A DNA stretch of 64,000 nt, taken from positions 1,860,001 to 1,924,000 of the forward strand of contig NZ_CP127161.1 in assembly GCF_030263895.1 (NCBI RefSeq), written 5' to 3'. The notes under the pieces are model-generated. The model saw nothing but the letters and a program-made list of their open reading frames with translations, did no database searches and was not told the DNA's origin. The stretch comes from Proteiniborus sp. MB09-C3 (GTDB lineage: Bacteria; Bacillota; Clostridia; Tissierellales; Proteiniboraceae). The stretch's first letter is position 1. The number at the start of each line of letters is the position of its first letter. Shown here in pieces: positions 35,083 to 46,557 of this stretch. Made by a program: the position numbers and the translations under genes.

Positions 35083-36171
35083 ATGGAGATAAGCAAACAA
35101 AAAGTAGCCGTAGGCTTAAGTGGTGGGGTAGACAGTACAGTCGCAGCTTATTTGCTTAAAAAACAAGGATACGATGTTATTGGAATAACTATGTTTCTTT
35201 TTGATGACTTGGACGAGGAAGGAAAAATAAGAGAGCCTCAATTTGTAAAAGAGGCTAAGGCTATAGCAAGGCTTTTAGATATACCTCATTTTACAATAGA
35301 TCTAAGACAGGAATTTGACGCTATGGTGAAAAAAGAATTCATTGAAGAATATGTTAGTGGGAGAACTCCAAACCCCTGTGTTATGTGCAATAAAAGAATT
35401 AAATATGGAAAGCTGATTGAGGCTGCAAATGAACTAGGAGCTTACTATATAGCAACAGGACATTATGCAAATATAGTATATGACAAAGAATTAGAAAGAT
35501 ATCGTATATTTTCCGGTCAAACAGGTAGAAAAGATCAAGCTTATGTACTTCATTCTCTTACTCAAGACCAGCTTAAACATGTAATATTGCCTATAGGTAC
35601 ATTTAATTCAAAAAAAGAAGTAAGGGAAATAGCAAATACAATAGATGCAAATATAGCAAAGAAATCGGATAGTATGGGAGTATGTTTCATACCAGATGGA
35701 GATTATGGAGGATATATTTCTAAAGAAAAGCCTGAATTAGTGAAGAAGGGATTTTTTGTAGATACAAAAGGAAATATTATCGGTGAACACAAGGGAATCG
35801 TAAACTATACAATAGGGCAACGCAGAGGATTAGGAGAGTATTTTAATAAGCCTATGTTTGTAGTCGAGATAGATGCCGAAAAAAATATTGTAATTTTAGG
35901 TGCTGATGAAGACACGTATTCAAAAGGCTTAATTGGTAAGGAGGCGAACTTCACCCTTTTTGATGAATTAAAAGAAACTAGTGAAGCTGAAGTAAAGGTC
36001 TGTCAATGGGGCTTATCTTTACCAGCAACTATTACAAGCTTAGGAGATAATAGGGTAAAGGTAATTTTTCATAAGAAGGAAAGAGCAGTTGCTCCTGGTC
36101 AATCTGTAGTATTTTATAGAGGCAATGAAATCATTGGCGGAGCTAAGATAGAATCTATAATAAGAGATTAA
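35083..36171 (+). CDS. mnmA: MnmA-like tRNA 2-thiouridylase (first paralogue)
   Basis: A 362-residue enzyme that thiolates U34 of tRNA. It has the PP-loop SGGVDS (13-18), the catalytic pair Cys102 (in PNPCVMCNK) and Cys201 (GVCFI), and the ATGHYA motif. It carries an extra cysteine at 99 that gives CVMC where the usual enzyme has DVMC. The second paralogue at 40310-41413 looks more standard. The extra cysteine pair suggests a different sulfur relay or tRNA target. ATG 35083 follows AGAAAGGTGAT. Confidence 0.85.
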   Translation: MEISKQKVAVGLSGGVDSTVAAYLLKKQGYDVIGITMFLFDDLDEEGKIREPQFVKEAKAIARLLDIPHFTIDLRQEFDAMVKKEFIEEYVSGRTPNPCVMCNKRIKYGKLIEAANELGAYYIATGHYANIVYDKELERYRIFSGQTGRKDQAYVLHSLTQDQLKHVILPIGTFNSKKEVREIANTIDANIAKKSDSMGVCFIPDGDYGGYISKEKPELVKKGFFVDTKGNIIGEHKGIVNYTIGQRRGLGEYFNKPMFVVEIDAEKNIVILGADEDTYSKGLIGKEANFTLFDELKETSEAEVKVCQWGLSLPATITSLGDNRVKVIFHKKERAVAPGQSVVFYRGNEIIGGAKIESIIRD

Positions 36172-36261
36172 TTAAATGTTAGTTAATTTATTCAAATAAG
36201 GGTATAAAGTGTGATATACTAAAAATATTGTATTTTCATATAGAAGGTAGAGGTGGTTAAG

Positions 36262-38532
36262 ATGAAGTTATGTTCTATTTGTAAGAAAAATATTGCTGTT
36301 ATGCTAACTACAAAAATAGAAAATGGGAAAACTGAAATTACAGGCGTATGTATGGAATGTGCAAAGAAAATGGGCCTTCCTGTAATAGACCAGCTTATGC
36401 AGCAGATGAATATGAAACCTGAGGATCTTGAAAATATTACAAATCAAATGAACAATGTTTTTCAGGATGAAGACATAGAAAAAATAGATTCAGAAAATCC
36501 ATTTTTGAGCTTTTTCAATGATACAACATCTGACAGAGATGAGAATATTGAGCCAAAGGCTAAAAATATAGATCCAGATATAAAGGAAGCAGATTCTAAT
36601 GTAAAGGATGAAAGAAAGCCTCGTAGAAAGAAAAAGAAATACTTAGATACTTATGGAACCAATTTGACCAATAAGGCTATAGATAAACAGGTAGATAGAA
36701 TTATAGGACGAAATAGAGAAATTGATAGAGTAATTCAGATATTAAATAGGAGAACAAAAAATAATCCTGTACTCATAGGGGAGCCAGGAGTTGGTAAGAC
36801 TGCAATAGCTGAGGGATTAGCTGTTAGGATAGCAGAGAAACAAGTTCCAGCAAAACTCTATGATGCAGAGGTATATCTTTTGGATTTAACTGCAATAGTA
36901 GCAGGAACCCAATTTAGAGGCCAATTTGAAGGACGTATGAAGGCTATTATAGATGAGGCAAAAGAGCTTGGAAATATAATTTTAGTTATCGATGAAGTCC
37001 ATAATATAATGGGGGCAGGAGAAGTCCATGGCGGAGTAATGAATGCTGCAAATATTCTTAAACCATCTCTTGCAAAGGGAGAAATTCAGGTTATAGGTAC
37101 TACAACACTAGAAGAATATAGAAAGCATATTGAAAAGGATTCTGCATTAGAAAGAAGATTTCAACCTGTATTAGTTGAAGAGCCTACTGTTGAAGAGACC
37201 ATTGAGATTTTGAAAGGAATAAAAGGGTATTATGAAGAATACCATGGAGTTCAAATATCAGATGAAGTAATAGAGGCAGCTGCAAGACTTTCTGAAAGAT
37301 ATATAGCTGATAGATTTCTGCCAGATAAAGCTATAGATGTTATTGACGAGGCAGGGTCGAGGGTGAACTTAAAGAATCAAGGATTTGTTGAATTAGAAGC
37401 ATTAAGAGAAAAATTAAAGAAGATACAGGAGTTAAAGGAATCTGCCGCTTCATCAGATGATTATGAAAAAGCAGCAGAATATAAAATGGAAGAATTCAAA
37501 ATAGAGGACAAGGTTAGAAAACTAGAGAAAACATGTTCCGAGATACAGGTTACCTTTGATGATGTGGCTTATGTAGTAGAAGCATGGACTAAGATTCCTG
37601 TTCAGAGAATCACTAAAGAAGAGGCTGCTAAGCTCCTTAATCTAGAAGATATTTTGCATAAAAGAGTGATTGGACAGCATGAAGCAATAGTAAGCTTATC
37701 TAAAGCTATCAGGAGAAATCGTTCTGGTTTTAGAAGAAAGAAAAAACCTGCCTCTTTTATATTTGTAGGGCCTACTGGAGTAGGTAAGACTGAGCTAGCT
37801 AAGGCACTTGCCTGTGAATTGTTTGGTAGTGAAGATGCTATGATACGTGTAGATATGTCAGAGTTTATGGAAAAGCATACGGTATCAAAACTCATAGGTG
37901 CTCCTCCAGGATATGTAGGTTATGATGAAGGAGGACAGCTAACAGAGAAGGTCAGAAGAAGACCGTATTCAGTTATTCTATTGGACGAAATAGAAAAGGC
38001 TCATCCAGACGTATTTAACATGCTTCTTCAAATATTAGAGGATGGTAGACTTACTGACAACCAAGGAAGAACTGTTTTCTTTGAAAACACTATTATTATA
38101 ATGACTTCAAATGCTGGTACTAGCTTCAATACAAATACTATTGGATTTGCTAGAGAAGGATATATAGCATTAGAAAATAGGGCAAAGGATGCATTAAAGC
38201 AGACTTTTAGACCAGAATTCCTTAATAGAGTGGACGAAACAATAGTATTTGCTCATTTATCTACAGAAGAACTTCGCAGTATTGTCGATCTAATGCTTAA
38301 AGAAGTATTAGAAGATGTGAGAGCCAAAGAGATGAATATTCATGTATCTGACAAAGCAAAAGACTTCTTAGTTGAAAAAGGATACGACCAGAAGTATGGA
38401 GCTCGACCTTTGAGAAGAGCTATTCAAAAGTATATTGAAGATGAAATAGCAGAGTTATATTTAAAAGATGAGTTTACAAGTGGTTATACTATTAATGTTG
38501 ATGTAGAGGATGGAAATATAACTGTTAGGTAG
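36262..38532 (+). CDS. clpE: ATP-dependent Clp protease ATPase ClpE
   Basis: Start at ATG 36262 behind AGAGGTGG. The 756-residue AAA+ unfoldase has an N-terminal zinc finger (Cys4, Cys7, Cys30, Cys33) in place of the ClpC N-domain, an acidic then basic linker (about 65-130, ending RKPRRKKKK), AAA domain 1 (GEPGVGKT), a UVR-type middle region ([17 protein letters not shown]) and AAA domain 2 (GPTGVGKT). This is the ClpE layout. It feeds heat-damaged proteins to ClpP. No CtsR gene or site is recognised nearby. Confidence 0.93.
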   Translation: MKLCSICKKNIAVMLTTKIENGKTEITGVCMECAKKMGLPVIDQLMQQMNMKPEDLENITNQMNNVFQDEDIEKIDSENPFLSFFNDTTSDRDENIEPKAKNIDPDIKEADSNVKDERKPRRKKKKYLDTYGTNLTNKAIDKQVDRIIGRNREIDRVIQILNRRTKNNPVLIGEPGVGKTAIAEGLAVRIAEKQVPAKLYDAEVYLLDLTAIVAGTQFRGQFEGRMKAIIDEAKELGNIILVIDEVHNIMGAGEVHGGVMNAANILKPSLAKGEIQVIGTTTLEEYRKHIEKDSALERRFQPVLVEEPTVEETIEILKGIKGYYEEYHGVQISDEVIEAAARLSERYIADRFLPDKAIDVIDEAGSRVNLKNQGFVELEALREKLKKIQELKESAASSDDYEKAAEYKMEEFKIEDKVRKLEKTCSEIQVTFDDVAYVVEAWTKIPVQRITKEEAAKLLNLEDILHKRVIGQHEAIVSLSKAIRRNRSGFRRKKKPASFIFVGPTGVGKTELAKALACELFGSEDAMIRVDMSEFMEKHTVSKLIGAPPGYVGYDEGGQLTEKVRRRPYSVILLDEIEKAHPDVFNMLLQILEDGRLTDNQGRTVFFENTIIIMTSNAGTSFNTNTIGFAREGYIALENRAKDALKQTFRPEFLNRVDETIVFAHLSTEELRSIVDLMLKEVLEDVRAKEMNIHVSDKAKDFLVEKGYDQKYGARPLRRAIQKYIEDEIAELYLKDEFTSGYTINVDVEDGNITVR

Positions 38533-38557
38533 ACTGCTGAAAAATTCAGCAGTTTTC
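38533..38557 (+). terminator. Intrinsic terminator after clpE
   Basis: ACTGCTGAA (38533-38541) pairs with TTCAGCAGT (38545-38553), followed by TTTCC. Confidence 0.7.
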
Positions 38558-38652
38558 CTTTGAAATGCTGATTAATATCATTGAAATAGTAAATATTTCA
38601 TGGTAAAATTCGAGAAAAATAATAAAACTCATTAAGGGAGAAATTGATATCT

Positions 38653-39330
38653 ATGAGAGAATATAGTGTTTTTGACATATTAGGACCTATCATGATTGGA
38701 CCTTCTAGTTCTCATACAGCTGGAGCTGCTAGAATTGGAAAAGTTGCAAGATATATTGCAGGTGATGATTTTAGTTCAGTTGATTTTTATCTTCATGGAT
38801 CCTTTGCTAAAACATATAAAGGGCATGGTACCGACAAAGCTTTAGTAGCGGGAATTCTTGGAATGGAGCCCTATGATGAGGATTTAAAAAATTCCTTAAA
38901 GATAGCCGAGGAGAAGGGTATAAAAGTCTCTTTTTTGGAAGCTGATTTAGGTATACAGCATGAAAATACAGTAAAAATTGTTTTTAATAATAATGATGGC
39001 AGTAAAACTGAGATTACAGGCTCATCTATTGGTGGTGGAAACATATTAATTACAAATGTAGATGGCTATAATGTCAAGATGACTGGAGATCATCCGACTT
39101 TAATTGTAGTACAAAATGATAAAAAGGGAATAATTAGTAGAGTTACTACAGTACTTTCTCAAAATGACATAAATATAGGAATTATGAAGGTAAAGAGAAA
39201 GAAGAAAGGCGTAGAGGCTTACATGATTATTGAAACTGATGATGAAGTCTCTGAAGATGTAGTTAATCAGCTAAAAAACACAGAAAATGTTCTAGAAGTA
39301 AAAGTAATTAATCCAGTTAAAAAGGGGTGA
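38653..39330 (+). CDS. sdaAB: L-serine dehydratase, beta subunit
   Basis: A 225-residue subunit with the N-terminal SSSHTAGA motif in FDILGPIMIGPSSSHTAGAA, and a C-terminal ACT domain (about 150-222, HPTLIVVQNDKKGIISRV). With SdaAA it forms an iron-sulfur enzyme that converts L-serine to pyruvate and ammonia. The start is ambiguous: ATG 38653 matches the family N-terminus but is 12 bases from AAGGGAG; TTG 38644 is in frame and very close to it. The next gene begins 4 bases after the stop. Confidence 0.93.
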   Translation: MREYSVFDILGPIMIGPSSSHTAGAARIGKVARYIAGDDFSSVDFYLHGSFAKTYKGHGTDKALVAGILGMEPYDEDLKNSLKIAEEKGIKVSFLEADLGIQHENTVKIVFNNNDGSKTEITGSSIGGGNILITNVDGYNVKMTGDHPTLIVVQNDKKGIISRVTTVLSQNDINIGIMKVKRKKKGVEAYMIIETDDEVSEDVVNQLKNTENVLEVKVINPVKKG

Positions 39331-39334
39331 TAAT

Positions 39335-40207
39335 ATGTTTAACCATGGATATGAACTGTTAAAATTAACAGATGAATATAATGCTAAGATATCTGAAATA
39401 GTAATAAAAAGAGAGTGTGAGATTTCGGAATTACCAGAATCAGAGTTAAGAGAGAGAATGAAAACTATTTTAGATGTGATGAAAAGCTCTGCTAAGAAGA
39501 GTATTGAAGAAGAAGTCAAATCAGTAGGTGGAATCATTGGTGGAGATGCAAGAAGAGTCGAAAGCTACAGGAAAAGTGGAAAAACAATCTGTGGGGACTC
39601 AATAAATAAGGCTATGGCTATGGCATTTTCAACATCTGAAGTAAATGCTGCAATGGGAAGGATATGTGCTTCGCCTACTGCCGGTTCCTCTGGAATTATT
39701 CCTGCTGCTATAATAACAGTTGCAGAGGAGCTTAGACTAGGAGAAGATGACATGATAGATGCTTTGTTCACATCAGCTGGTATAGGAACTATAATAGCGC
39801 AAAACGCTACTGTTTCAGGAGCTGAAGGTGGCTGTCAAGCAGAATGTGGATCAGCTGCAGCAATGGCTGCCGCAGCAATAGTAGAAATGGCAGGAGGAAC
39901 TCCAGAAATGGCCCTTCATGCTGCAGCAACTGCTTTAAAAAACATATTAGGCTTAATATGTGATCCAATAGCAGGACTTGTAGAGGCTCCTTGTGCAAAG
40001 AGAAATGCTTCAGGTGTAGCAAATGCTATGATTTCAGCAGATTTAGCTTTGGCTGGGGTTAAAAGCATAGTACCATTTGATGAAGTTGTAGATGCTATGT
40101 ATAGAGTAGGGAAATCACTACCTATGGAGCTCAGAGAAACAGCACTTGGGGGAGTAGCTACTACTGAAGCGGGAAAAGCCATAAATAAAAGGATTTTTGG
40201 AGAGTAA
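39335..40207 (+). CDS. sdaAA: L-serine dehydratase, iron-sulfur alpha subunit
   Basis: A 290-residue subunit that carries the [4Fe-4S] cluster. Conserved cysteines are in ICASPTAGSSGIIP, GCQAECGSAAAMAAAAI and LICDPIAGLVEAPCAKRN, as in clostridial SdaA-alpha. It is the partner of sdaAB and is probably translationally coupled to it. It supports use of serine from peptides as an energy source. Confidence 0.95.
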   Translation: MFNHGYELLKLTDEYNAKISEIVIKRECEISELPESELRERMKTILDVMKSSAKKSIEEEVKSVGGIIGGDARRVESYRKSGKTICGDSINKAMAMAFSTSEVNAAMGRICASPTAGSSGIIPAAIITVAEELRLGEDDMIDALFTSAGIGTIIAQNATVSGAEGGCQAECGSAAAMAAAAIVEMAGGTPEMALHAAATALKNILGLICDPIAGLVEAPCAKRNASGVANAMISADLALAGVKSIVPFDEVVDAMYRVGKSLPMELRETALGGVATTEAGKAINKRIFGE

Positions 40208-40309
40208 CTAAGGACATAATAGGAATATATTCTTATGATTTCAGAGACGAATGATTACCTAATATTTCTATTGTGTTATGAGATAAATCTATTCTAAGGA
40301 ATGATGTGA

Positions 40310-41413
<1,104 letters not shown>

Positions 41414-41433
41414 TATAATAGGGAGTGAGTATT

Positions 41434-42891
41434 TTGGGCAGAGTGTTAGAAAATCTTGAACCACAAGCAGTTTTCAGTTTTTTTGAGGATATGACACAGA
41501 TTCCAAGATGTTCAGGCAGCGAAAAGGCTATAAGTGATTATTTGGTAAACTTTGCAAAAAAAAGAAATCTAGAGGTAATACAGGACAAAGCCTTAAATGT
41601 GATAATAAAAAAGCCTGGAACTAAAGGGTATGAAAATGCACCAGTAGTGATATTACAAGGCCATATGGATATGGTTTGTGAGAAAAATAAAAACACAAAT
41701 CATGATTTTTCCACTGAACCATTAAAGCTGAGAGTAGAAAATGATATGGTCATGGCAACAGGGACTACACTAGGAGCAGACAACGGTATAGCAGTAGCAT
41801 ATGCATTAGCCATATTAGATTCTGACGAGATTTCTCATCCTCCATTAGAGGTGCTCATAACTACGGAAGAGGAAACGGGAATGGGAGGAGCCAATAGTTT
41901 AGATCCAAACAATTTAAAAGGTAAGATATTAATAAATATAGATTCAGAAGAAGAGGGTACCTTATTAGTGAGCTGTGCAGGAGGTATTAGAAATACACTC
42001 AGTATACCTATTGAATGGAATGCTTGTCCAGATGACTTTTTGGCATATGATTTAAGAGTCAGAGGATTAAAGGGCGGTCATTCTGGAATGGAAATCAATA
42101 AAGAAAGAGGAAATTCTAACATTATTTTAGGCAGAATACTCAAAGGAATATCAGCTAATAATGATATTTATATATCACAAGTTAGCGGTGGAGCAAAGAT
42201 GAATGCCATACCTAGAGAAAGTGATGCTGTTTTACTAGTAAATAGACAGGATAAGGCTAAGCTTGAAAAGGAAATAGAGAAATGGAACAGGATTATTGGA
42301 AATGAGTTAAAGACAGCGGATTCAGATGTAAGAATAGAGTTAGAATTATTAAATTCTAAACATGAAAAAGTATTTTCTAAAGAAACTATGAAGAAGGTTT
42401 TAGCTGCATTGGTTTTAATTCCTAATGGAGTGCAGACTATGAGTGTAGAAATAGAGGGCCTAGTTCAAAGTTCAACAAATTTAGGAGTGCTGACTACTAC
42501 TGAAAAAGAAGTATTGCTAGAATGTGCCATAAGAAGCTCAGTTAAGACTTTAAAGCTAGACATTGTCAAGAAAATGGAAGCATTAGCAGATTTAATTGGT
42601 GCGAAATCAACTAGTGAAAGCGATTATCCTGCTTGGGAATATAGAAAGGACTCATATATAAGAGATATATTTGTTGATTCTTATAAGAAAATGTATGGAA
42701 AAGAACCAATAATAACTGCTATACATGCTGGACTTGAATGTGGCCTATTTGATGAAAAACTTGATAATGTAGATATGATTTCTCTTGGACCTAATATGTT
42801 TGATGTGCATACTCCAAATGAGCGTGTAAGTATTTCATCTACAAATAGAGTTTGGGAGTATTTATTAGAGGTGATTAAGTCTATTAAATAG
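41434..42891 (+). CDS. pepD: Aminoacyl-histidine dipeptidase PepD (M20 family)
   Basis: Start taken as TTG 41434, eight bases after GGGAGTGAG (GTG 41425 lies within it). The 485-residue zinc dipeptidase has GHMDMVCEK with the first zinc His-Asp, TTLGADNGIAVAYAL with the shared zinc aspartate, TTEEETGMGGA with the catalytic Glu pair, and IDSEEEG, HAGLECGLF and a C-terminal HTPNERV. It degrades Xaa-His dipeptides inside the cell. It is 11 bases downstream of mnmA. Confidence 0.94.
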   Translation: MGRVLENLEPQAVFSFFEDMTQIPRCSGSEKAISDYLVNFAKKRNLEVIQDKALNVIIKKPGTKGYENAPVVILQGHMDMVCEKNKNTNHDFSTEPLKLRVENDMVMATGTTLGADNGIAVAYALAILDSDEISHPPLEVLITTEEETGMGGANSLDPNNLKGKILINIDSEEEGTLLVSCAGGIRNTLSIPIEWNACPDDFLAYDLRVRGLKGGHSGMEINKERGNSNIILGRILKGISANNDIYISQVSGGAKMNAIPRESDAVLLVNRQDKAKLEKEIEKWNRIIGNELKTADSDVRIELELLNSKHEKVFSKETMKKVLAALVLIPNGVQTMSVEIEGLVQSSTNLGVLTTTEKEVLLECAIRSSVKTLKLDIVKKMEALADLIGAKSTSESDYPAWEYRKDSYIRDIFVDSYKKMYGKEPIITAIHAGLECGLFDEKLDNVDMISLGPNMFDVHTPNERVSISSTNRVWEYLLEVIKSIK

Positions 42892-43009
42892 TTTTAAAAC
42901 TTTTAAAATTTTTATATTTAATCTATATACTAATTTTAGGGAATGATATATTATATAGAATATACATACTTTTTAGGGTATGAAATAAATAATAAAGGAG
43001 AATGAAAAT

Positions 43010-43375
43010 ATGACAGATAATAAACATAAAGATGGCTGCTGCTGTGGCCATGAACATGAAAATGAGCATGAACATGAAGGTTGCGGCTGTGGTCATGACC
43101 ACGAAGAAATGGAAATAATGACTCTAACTTTAGATGATGGTACTGATATGGAGTGCCAAGTATTAGGAGTATTTGGGGTAGAAGACGAAGAATACATAGC
43201 TCTTCTTCCTTTAGACGATGAGAATGTTTTGCTATATAAATATGGTGAGACTGAAGAAGGAATAGAATTAGAAAATATTGAAGATGACAGCGAGTATGAA
43301 CTTGTTGTAGAAGCTTTCTATGAATTATTTGGTGACGACGAAGACGATTATGATGAAGAGGAAGACGAAGAATAA
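43010..43375 (+). CDS. DUF1292 protein with Cys/His-rich N-terminus
   Basis: A 121-residue acidic protein. Residues 1-35 are packed with metal ligands (GCCCGHEHENEHEHEGCGCG then HDHEE), and residues 36-110 form the DUF1292 domain (MTLTLDDGTDMECQVLGVFGVEDEEYIALLPL). The C-terminus is nearly all Asp and Glu. DUF1292 proteins are usually about 90 residues without the metal-rich extension; that part may bind Zn or Ni. Function is unknown. Confidence 0.88.
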   Translation: MTDNKHKDGCCCGHEHENEHEHEGCGCGHDHEEMEIMTLTLDDGTDMECQVLGVFGVEDEEYIALLPLDDENVLLYKYGETEEGIELENIEDDSEYELVVEAFYELFGDDEDDYDEEEDEE

Positions 43376-43390
43376 ATTAAGCTAAAGTAC

Positions 43391-43428
43391 AAGTACTTCG
43401 GAAGTGTTTACCGAGGTACTTACTTTTT
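43391..43428 (+). terminator. Intrinsic terminator after the DUF1292 gene
   Basis: AAGTACTTCGG (43391-43401) pairs with CCGAGGTACTT (43411-43421, one G-U), followed by ACTTTTTT. Confidence 0.75.
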
Positions 43429-43545
43429 TATGACCTAACCCGATTTTCCGAACGCTTTTATCGGAAAATTGCTGGTAGGTCAAACGCAACGAGAACCAAA
43501 TTTGTGCGACCGAAGGGAGTAAACAAATTTGTGTTTCGAGACTGC
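43429..43545 (+). repeat. Structured repeat element, copy A
   Basis: Matches copy B (53007-53124) along its whole length. Predicted stems: TGACCTA/TAGGTCA closing a domain (43431-43437 with 43475-43481); CGATTTTCCGA/TCGGAAAATTG; and CAAATTTGT/ACAAATTTG. Stems 2 and 3 differ from copy B by paired changes. The element ends 22 bases before the start codon of the M18 aminopeptidase gene. It may be a cis-acting RNA or a mobile palindromic repeat. It does not fit any riboswitch I know. Confidence 0.7.
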
Positions 43546-43567
43546 GGCAAATAGGGGAGGGCAAGAT

Positions 43568-44869
43568 ATGATAAAAGAGATAGATTTTGCACAGGAGCTT
43601 ATTGATTTTATATATGAAAGTCCAAGTAATTTTCATGTAGTGAAAAATATAGAGAATATATTGGATAAAAAAGGTTTCAGGAAACTAGATATTAAGGAAA
43701 GATGGAACATTGAAAAGGGCGGGAAATATTATATAGAAAAAAATGGGACTGCATTGATAGGCTTTGTAATTGGTTATGGTGAAATAGAAGAGGAAGGCTT
43801 TAGAATCATTGGAGCTCATACAGATGCTCCAACCTTTAGAGTTAAGCCAAATCCAGAAATGCTTGTGGAAAATAATTATTTGAAGCTTAATGTAGAAACT
43901 TATGGTGGACCTATTTTGTCATCTTGGTTAGACAGACCGCTTGGATTGGCTGGAAGAGTTAGTTTAAAATCTGAAAATCCGTTGCATCCAAATGCGAAGC
44001 TTTTAAATATTAATAGACCCGTTCTAATAATACCGAATCTTGCTATACATATGAATAGAAATGTAAATGAAGGAGTAGAGCTTAATAAACAAAAGGATAT
44101 GCTGCCTTTACTTTCTTTAATTGATAAAGAATTTACAAAGGATAATTTCTTAATCAAACTCATTGCTCAAGAATTGAGCATAGATGCTAGCGAAATAATA
44201 GATTTTGACTTATTTTTATATGAATTTGAAAAAGGAAGCATCATAGGCTTAAATAATGAGTTTATTTCATGTGGAAGATTAGATGATTTAGCCATGGTAC
44301 ATGCTGGAATAGAAGCTTTGGCAGAGTGCAGCGATTCTAAGGCTACTAAAATTATGGTTTGCTTTGATAATGAAGAAGTTGGGAGCAGTACTAAACAAGG
44401 TGCGGATTCTCCAATGCTTAAAACTGTATTAGAAAGAGTAGTATATGGTCTTGGAAAAGATAAAGAAGATTTTTTTAGGGCTTTATATAGTTCATTCATT
44501 ATTTCCTCAGATATGGCTCATGCACTGCATCCAAACCATGCAGATAAACATGATCCTACAAATAGGCCAGTAATAAATAAGGGACCTGTAATAAAGATAA
44601 ATGCAAATCAGTCATATACAACAGACAGTGACTCAAGTGCTGTATATGAGATGGTATGTGAAAGGGCTGGAGTCCCAGTTCAAAAATTTGTAAACAGGTC
44701 AGATTTAAGAGGAGGTTCTACTATTGGGCCAATATCCTCCACACATCTTGATATGTGCTCAATAGATATAGGAAATCCAATGCTTTCAATGCACTCCATT
44801 AGAGAACTTGGGGGAGTATTGGATCATAATTATATTAAAAAATCCTTTGATGAATTTTTCAAAATATAA
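43568..44869 (+). CDS. M18 family aminopeptidase
   Basis: Start at ATG 43568 behind AGGGGAGGGCAAG; an upstream TTG/ATG frame (from 43529) runs through the repeat and is rejected. The 433-residue protein has the M18 metal motifs GAHTDAPTFRVKP, SCGRLDDLA, CFDNEEVGSS and DMAHALHPNH. It is a tetrahedral aminopeptidase that releases N-terminal residues from peptides. The closely placed structured element upstream may control it. Confidence 0.93.
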   Translation: MIKEIDFAQELIDFIYESPSNFHVVKNIENILDKKGFRKLDIKERWNIEKGGKYYIEKNGTALIGFVIGYGEIEEEGFRIIGAHTDAPTFRVKPNPEMLVENNYLKLNVETYGGPILSSWLDRPLGLAGRVSLKSENPLHPNAKLLNINRPVLIIPNLAIHMNRNVNEGVELNKQKDMLPLLSLIDKEFTKDNFLIKLIAQELSIDASEIIDFDLFLYEFEKGSIIGLNNEFISCGRLDDLAMVHAGIEALAECSDSKATKIMVCFDNEEVGSSTKQGADSPMLKTVLERVVYGLGKDKEDFFRALYSSFIISSDMAHALHPNHADKHDPTNRPVINKGPVIKINANQSYTTDSDSSAVYEMVCERAGVPVQKFVNRSDLRGGSTIGPISSTHLDMCSIDIGNPMLSMHSIRELGGVLDHNYIKKSFDEFFKI

Positions 44870-44886
44870 AGTTTAATGGATTTATC

Positions 44887-44939
44887 AGATCCTTCGCTAC
44901 ATTCAATGTGACTGATTATATTGATTGAGGGAAGGATCT
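44887..44939 (+). terminator. Weak hairpin after the M18 gene
   Basis: AGATCCTTC (44887-44895) pairs with GAAGGATCT (44931-44939) across a 35-base loop. The tail is ATTATTATC. A weak terminator candidate. Confidence 0.4.
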
Positions 44940-44975
44940 ATTATTATCATTCCTAAAAACAGGAAGGAGATATGA

Positions 44976-45611
44976 ATGCATATTATTACGAAAATAGAAC
45001 AGCAAAAAAAGAATATCCATAGATACTCTGTATTTTTAAATGAAGAATATTCTTTTTCAATCAGTGAAGATACTTTAGTAAAGCTAAGACTTAAAAAAAG
45101 TATGGAGATTGACAAGGATAGACTGGATTATATATTAGAGCAGGAAGAAATAGATTCTTGTAAAGCTTATGGACTAAAGCTGTTAAGCTATAAAGCTAGA
45201 AATGAATATGAAATAAAAGATAAAATGCTTAAGAAAGGCTATAATGAGAACCATATTGAAGAAGCTATAAAATATTTAAGAGAACAAAATTACATTGATG
45301 ATGAAGAATATGCAAAAAATTATATACAGGATAGAGTGAAAATTAAAAAACTAGGATACAATCGCATTAAAGGTGAGCTTTTCCAGAAGCGTATTGATGG
45401 TGAAATAATTGAGGACACGCTAAATGAGCTTATAGATATGGAGGATGAATATAAAAGAGCATTGGAATTGGCAGAAAAAAAGGTGAATACTACCTATAGA
45501 AACGATGATACTCAAGCTGTTTACCGGAAATTAGGAGGTTTTTTGCAGAGAAAAGGGTATTCTATGGACATTATTATTAAAGTACTTAATAAAATATTGA
45601 AACATGAATAA
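44976..45611 (+). CDS. recX: Regulatory protein RecX
   Basis: A 211-residue three-helix-repeat protein that inhibits RecA filament growth. Features are the N-terminal strand region, ALKLLSYKARNEYEIKDKMLKKGY-type repeat (here GLKLLSYKARNEYEIKDKM) and YIDDEEYAKNYIQDR, typical of RecX. Length fits Firmicute RecX. ATG 44976 lies behind GGAAGGAGATATGA. recA is not in the window. Confidence 0.9.
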   Translation: MHIITKIEQQKKNIHRYSVFLNEEYSFSISEDTLVKLRLKKSMEIDKDRLDYILEQEEIDSCKAYGLKLLSYKARNEYEIKDKMLKKGYNENHIEEAIKYLREQNYIDDEEYAKNYIQDRVKIKKLGYNRIKGELFQKRIDGEIIEDTLNELIDMEDEYKRALELAEKKVNTTYRNDDTQAVYRKLGGFLQRKGYSMDIIIKVLNKILKHE

Positions 45612-45636
45612 ATAATATATTCTAAGGGGTGCTGTT

Positions 45637-46473
45637 GTGTATTATAAACTTGTGGCTATTGATTTAGATGGAACTTTACTTACGGAGGAAAAAAGAATAC
45701 CTACAAAAAATGCAGATGTATTGAGAAAACTGTCAGATAGTGGGGTAGAAATAATTATAGCAACTGGAAGAAGGTATTGGTCTGCGAGGAAGTTTATGAA
45801 AGAGATAGACATGGACTTAACAGTTGTAGCTAATAATGGAACTATTATAAGAAGTATGCACAATGACAAGGCAATATTAAATAAGTATTTAGATAAAGAA
45901 GATTTTTACACATTAATAAAAGAGGGTAGAAAAAGAGGATTATATCCTGTTATTCATGTAGATCACTTTGATGAAGACTATGACATAATTATAGAATTAG
46001 ATAAAGAGCATAAAAAATACTCATCATATTTATATGATATACCTGATAGATACAAGCAAATAGAGGATCTGCTTTTCTATGAAGATCCAAGAGTATTATC
46101 AGTAGTATTCCCTGGAGACATTAATCTTCTCAAAGAGTTTCATGGACTACTTAATGATACACATAGAGATAAATACTGTTCTCATATATTAACTAGTTTA
46201 AGTAAAGTAGGCCCAATACTGGAGATCATGGGACCCTTAGGCTCAAAATGGAAGACCTTGTCAGATTATGCAACGCAAAAAGGTATAACCCGGGAAGAAA
46301 TAGTAGCCATAGGTGATGATGATAATGATATAGAAATGATACAAAATGCAGGCTTAGGTATAGGCATGAAGAATTCATCCAGTGGAGTAAAAAAAGTAGC
46401 CGATATAATAACTGAAAAGACAAATGATGAATGTGGAGTAGGAGATATTTTAACTAAGATTTTTAGACTATAG
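45637..46473 (+). CDS. HAD-superfamily hydrolase, Cof type
   Basis: A 278-residue phosphatase with HAD motif I DLDGTLL (9-15), motif II ATGR, motif III lysine in GSKWKTLSDYA and motif IV GDDDNDIEMI, and the large C2 cap of the Cof subgroup. These enzymes hydrolyse sugar phosphates or flavin intermediates such as pyridoxal phosphate; the substrate is unknown. GTG start 45637 follows AAGGGGTG. Confidence 0.92.
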   Translation: MYYKLVAIDLDGTLLTEEKRIPTKNADVLRKLSDSGVEIIIATGRRYWSARKFMKEIDMDLTVVANNGTIIRSMHNDKAILNKYLDKEDFYTLIKEGRKRGLYPVIHVDHFDEDYDIIIELDKEHKKYSSYLYDIPDRYKQIEDLLFYEDPRVLSVVFPGDINLLKEFHGLLNDTHRDKYCSHILTSLSKVGPILEIMGPLGSKWKTLSDYATQKGITREEIVAIGDDDNDIEMIQNAGLGIGMKNSSSGVKKVADIITEKTNDECGVGDILTKIFRL

Positions 46474-46557
46474 ATTGCATAATATTTAAGAATATCTGAA
46501 TAAAAATGTGAATAAGCTAATATATTTTACTAAAGATAAAAATTGGGGGGAGTTTCT

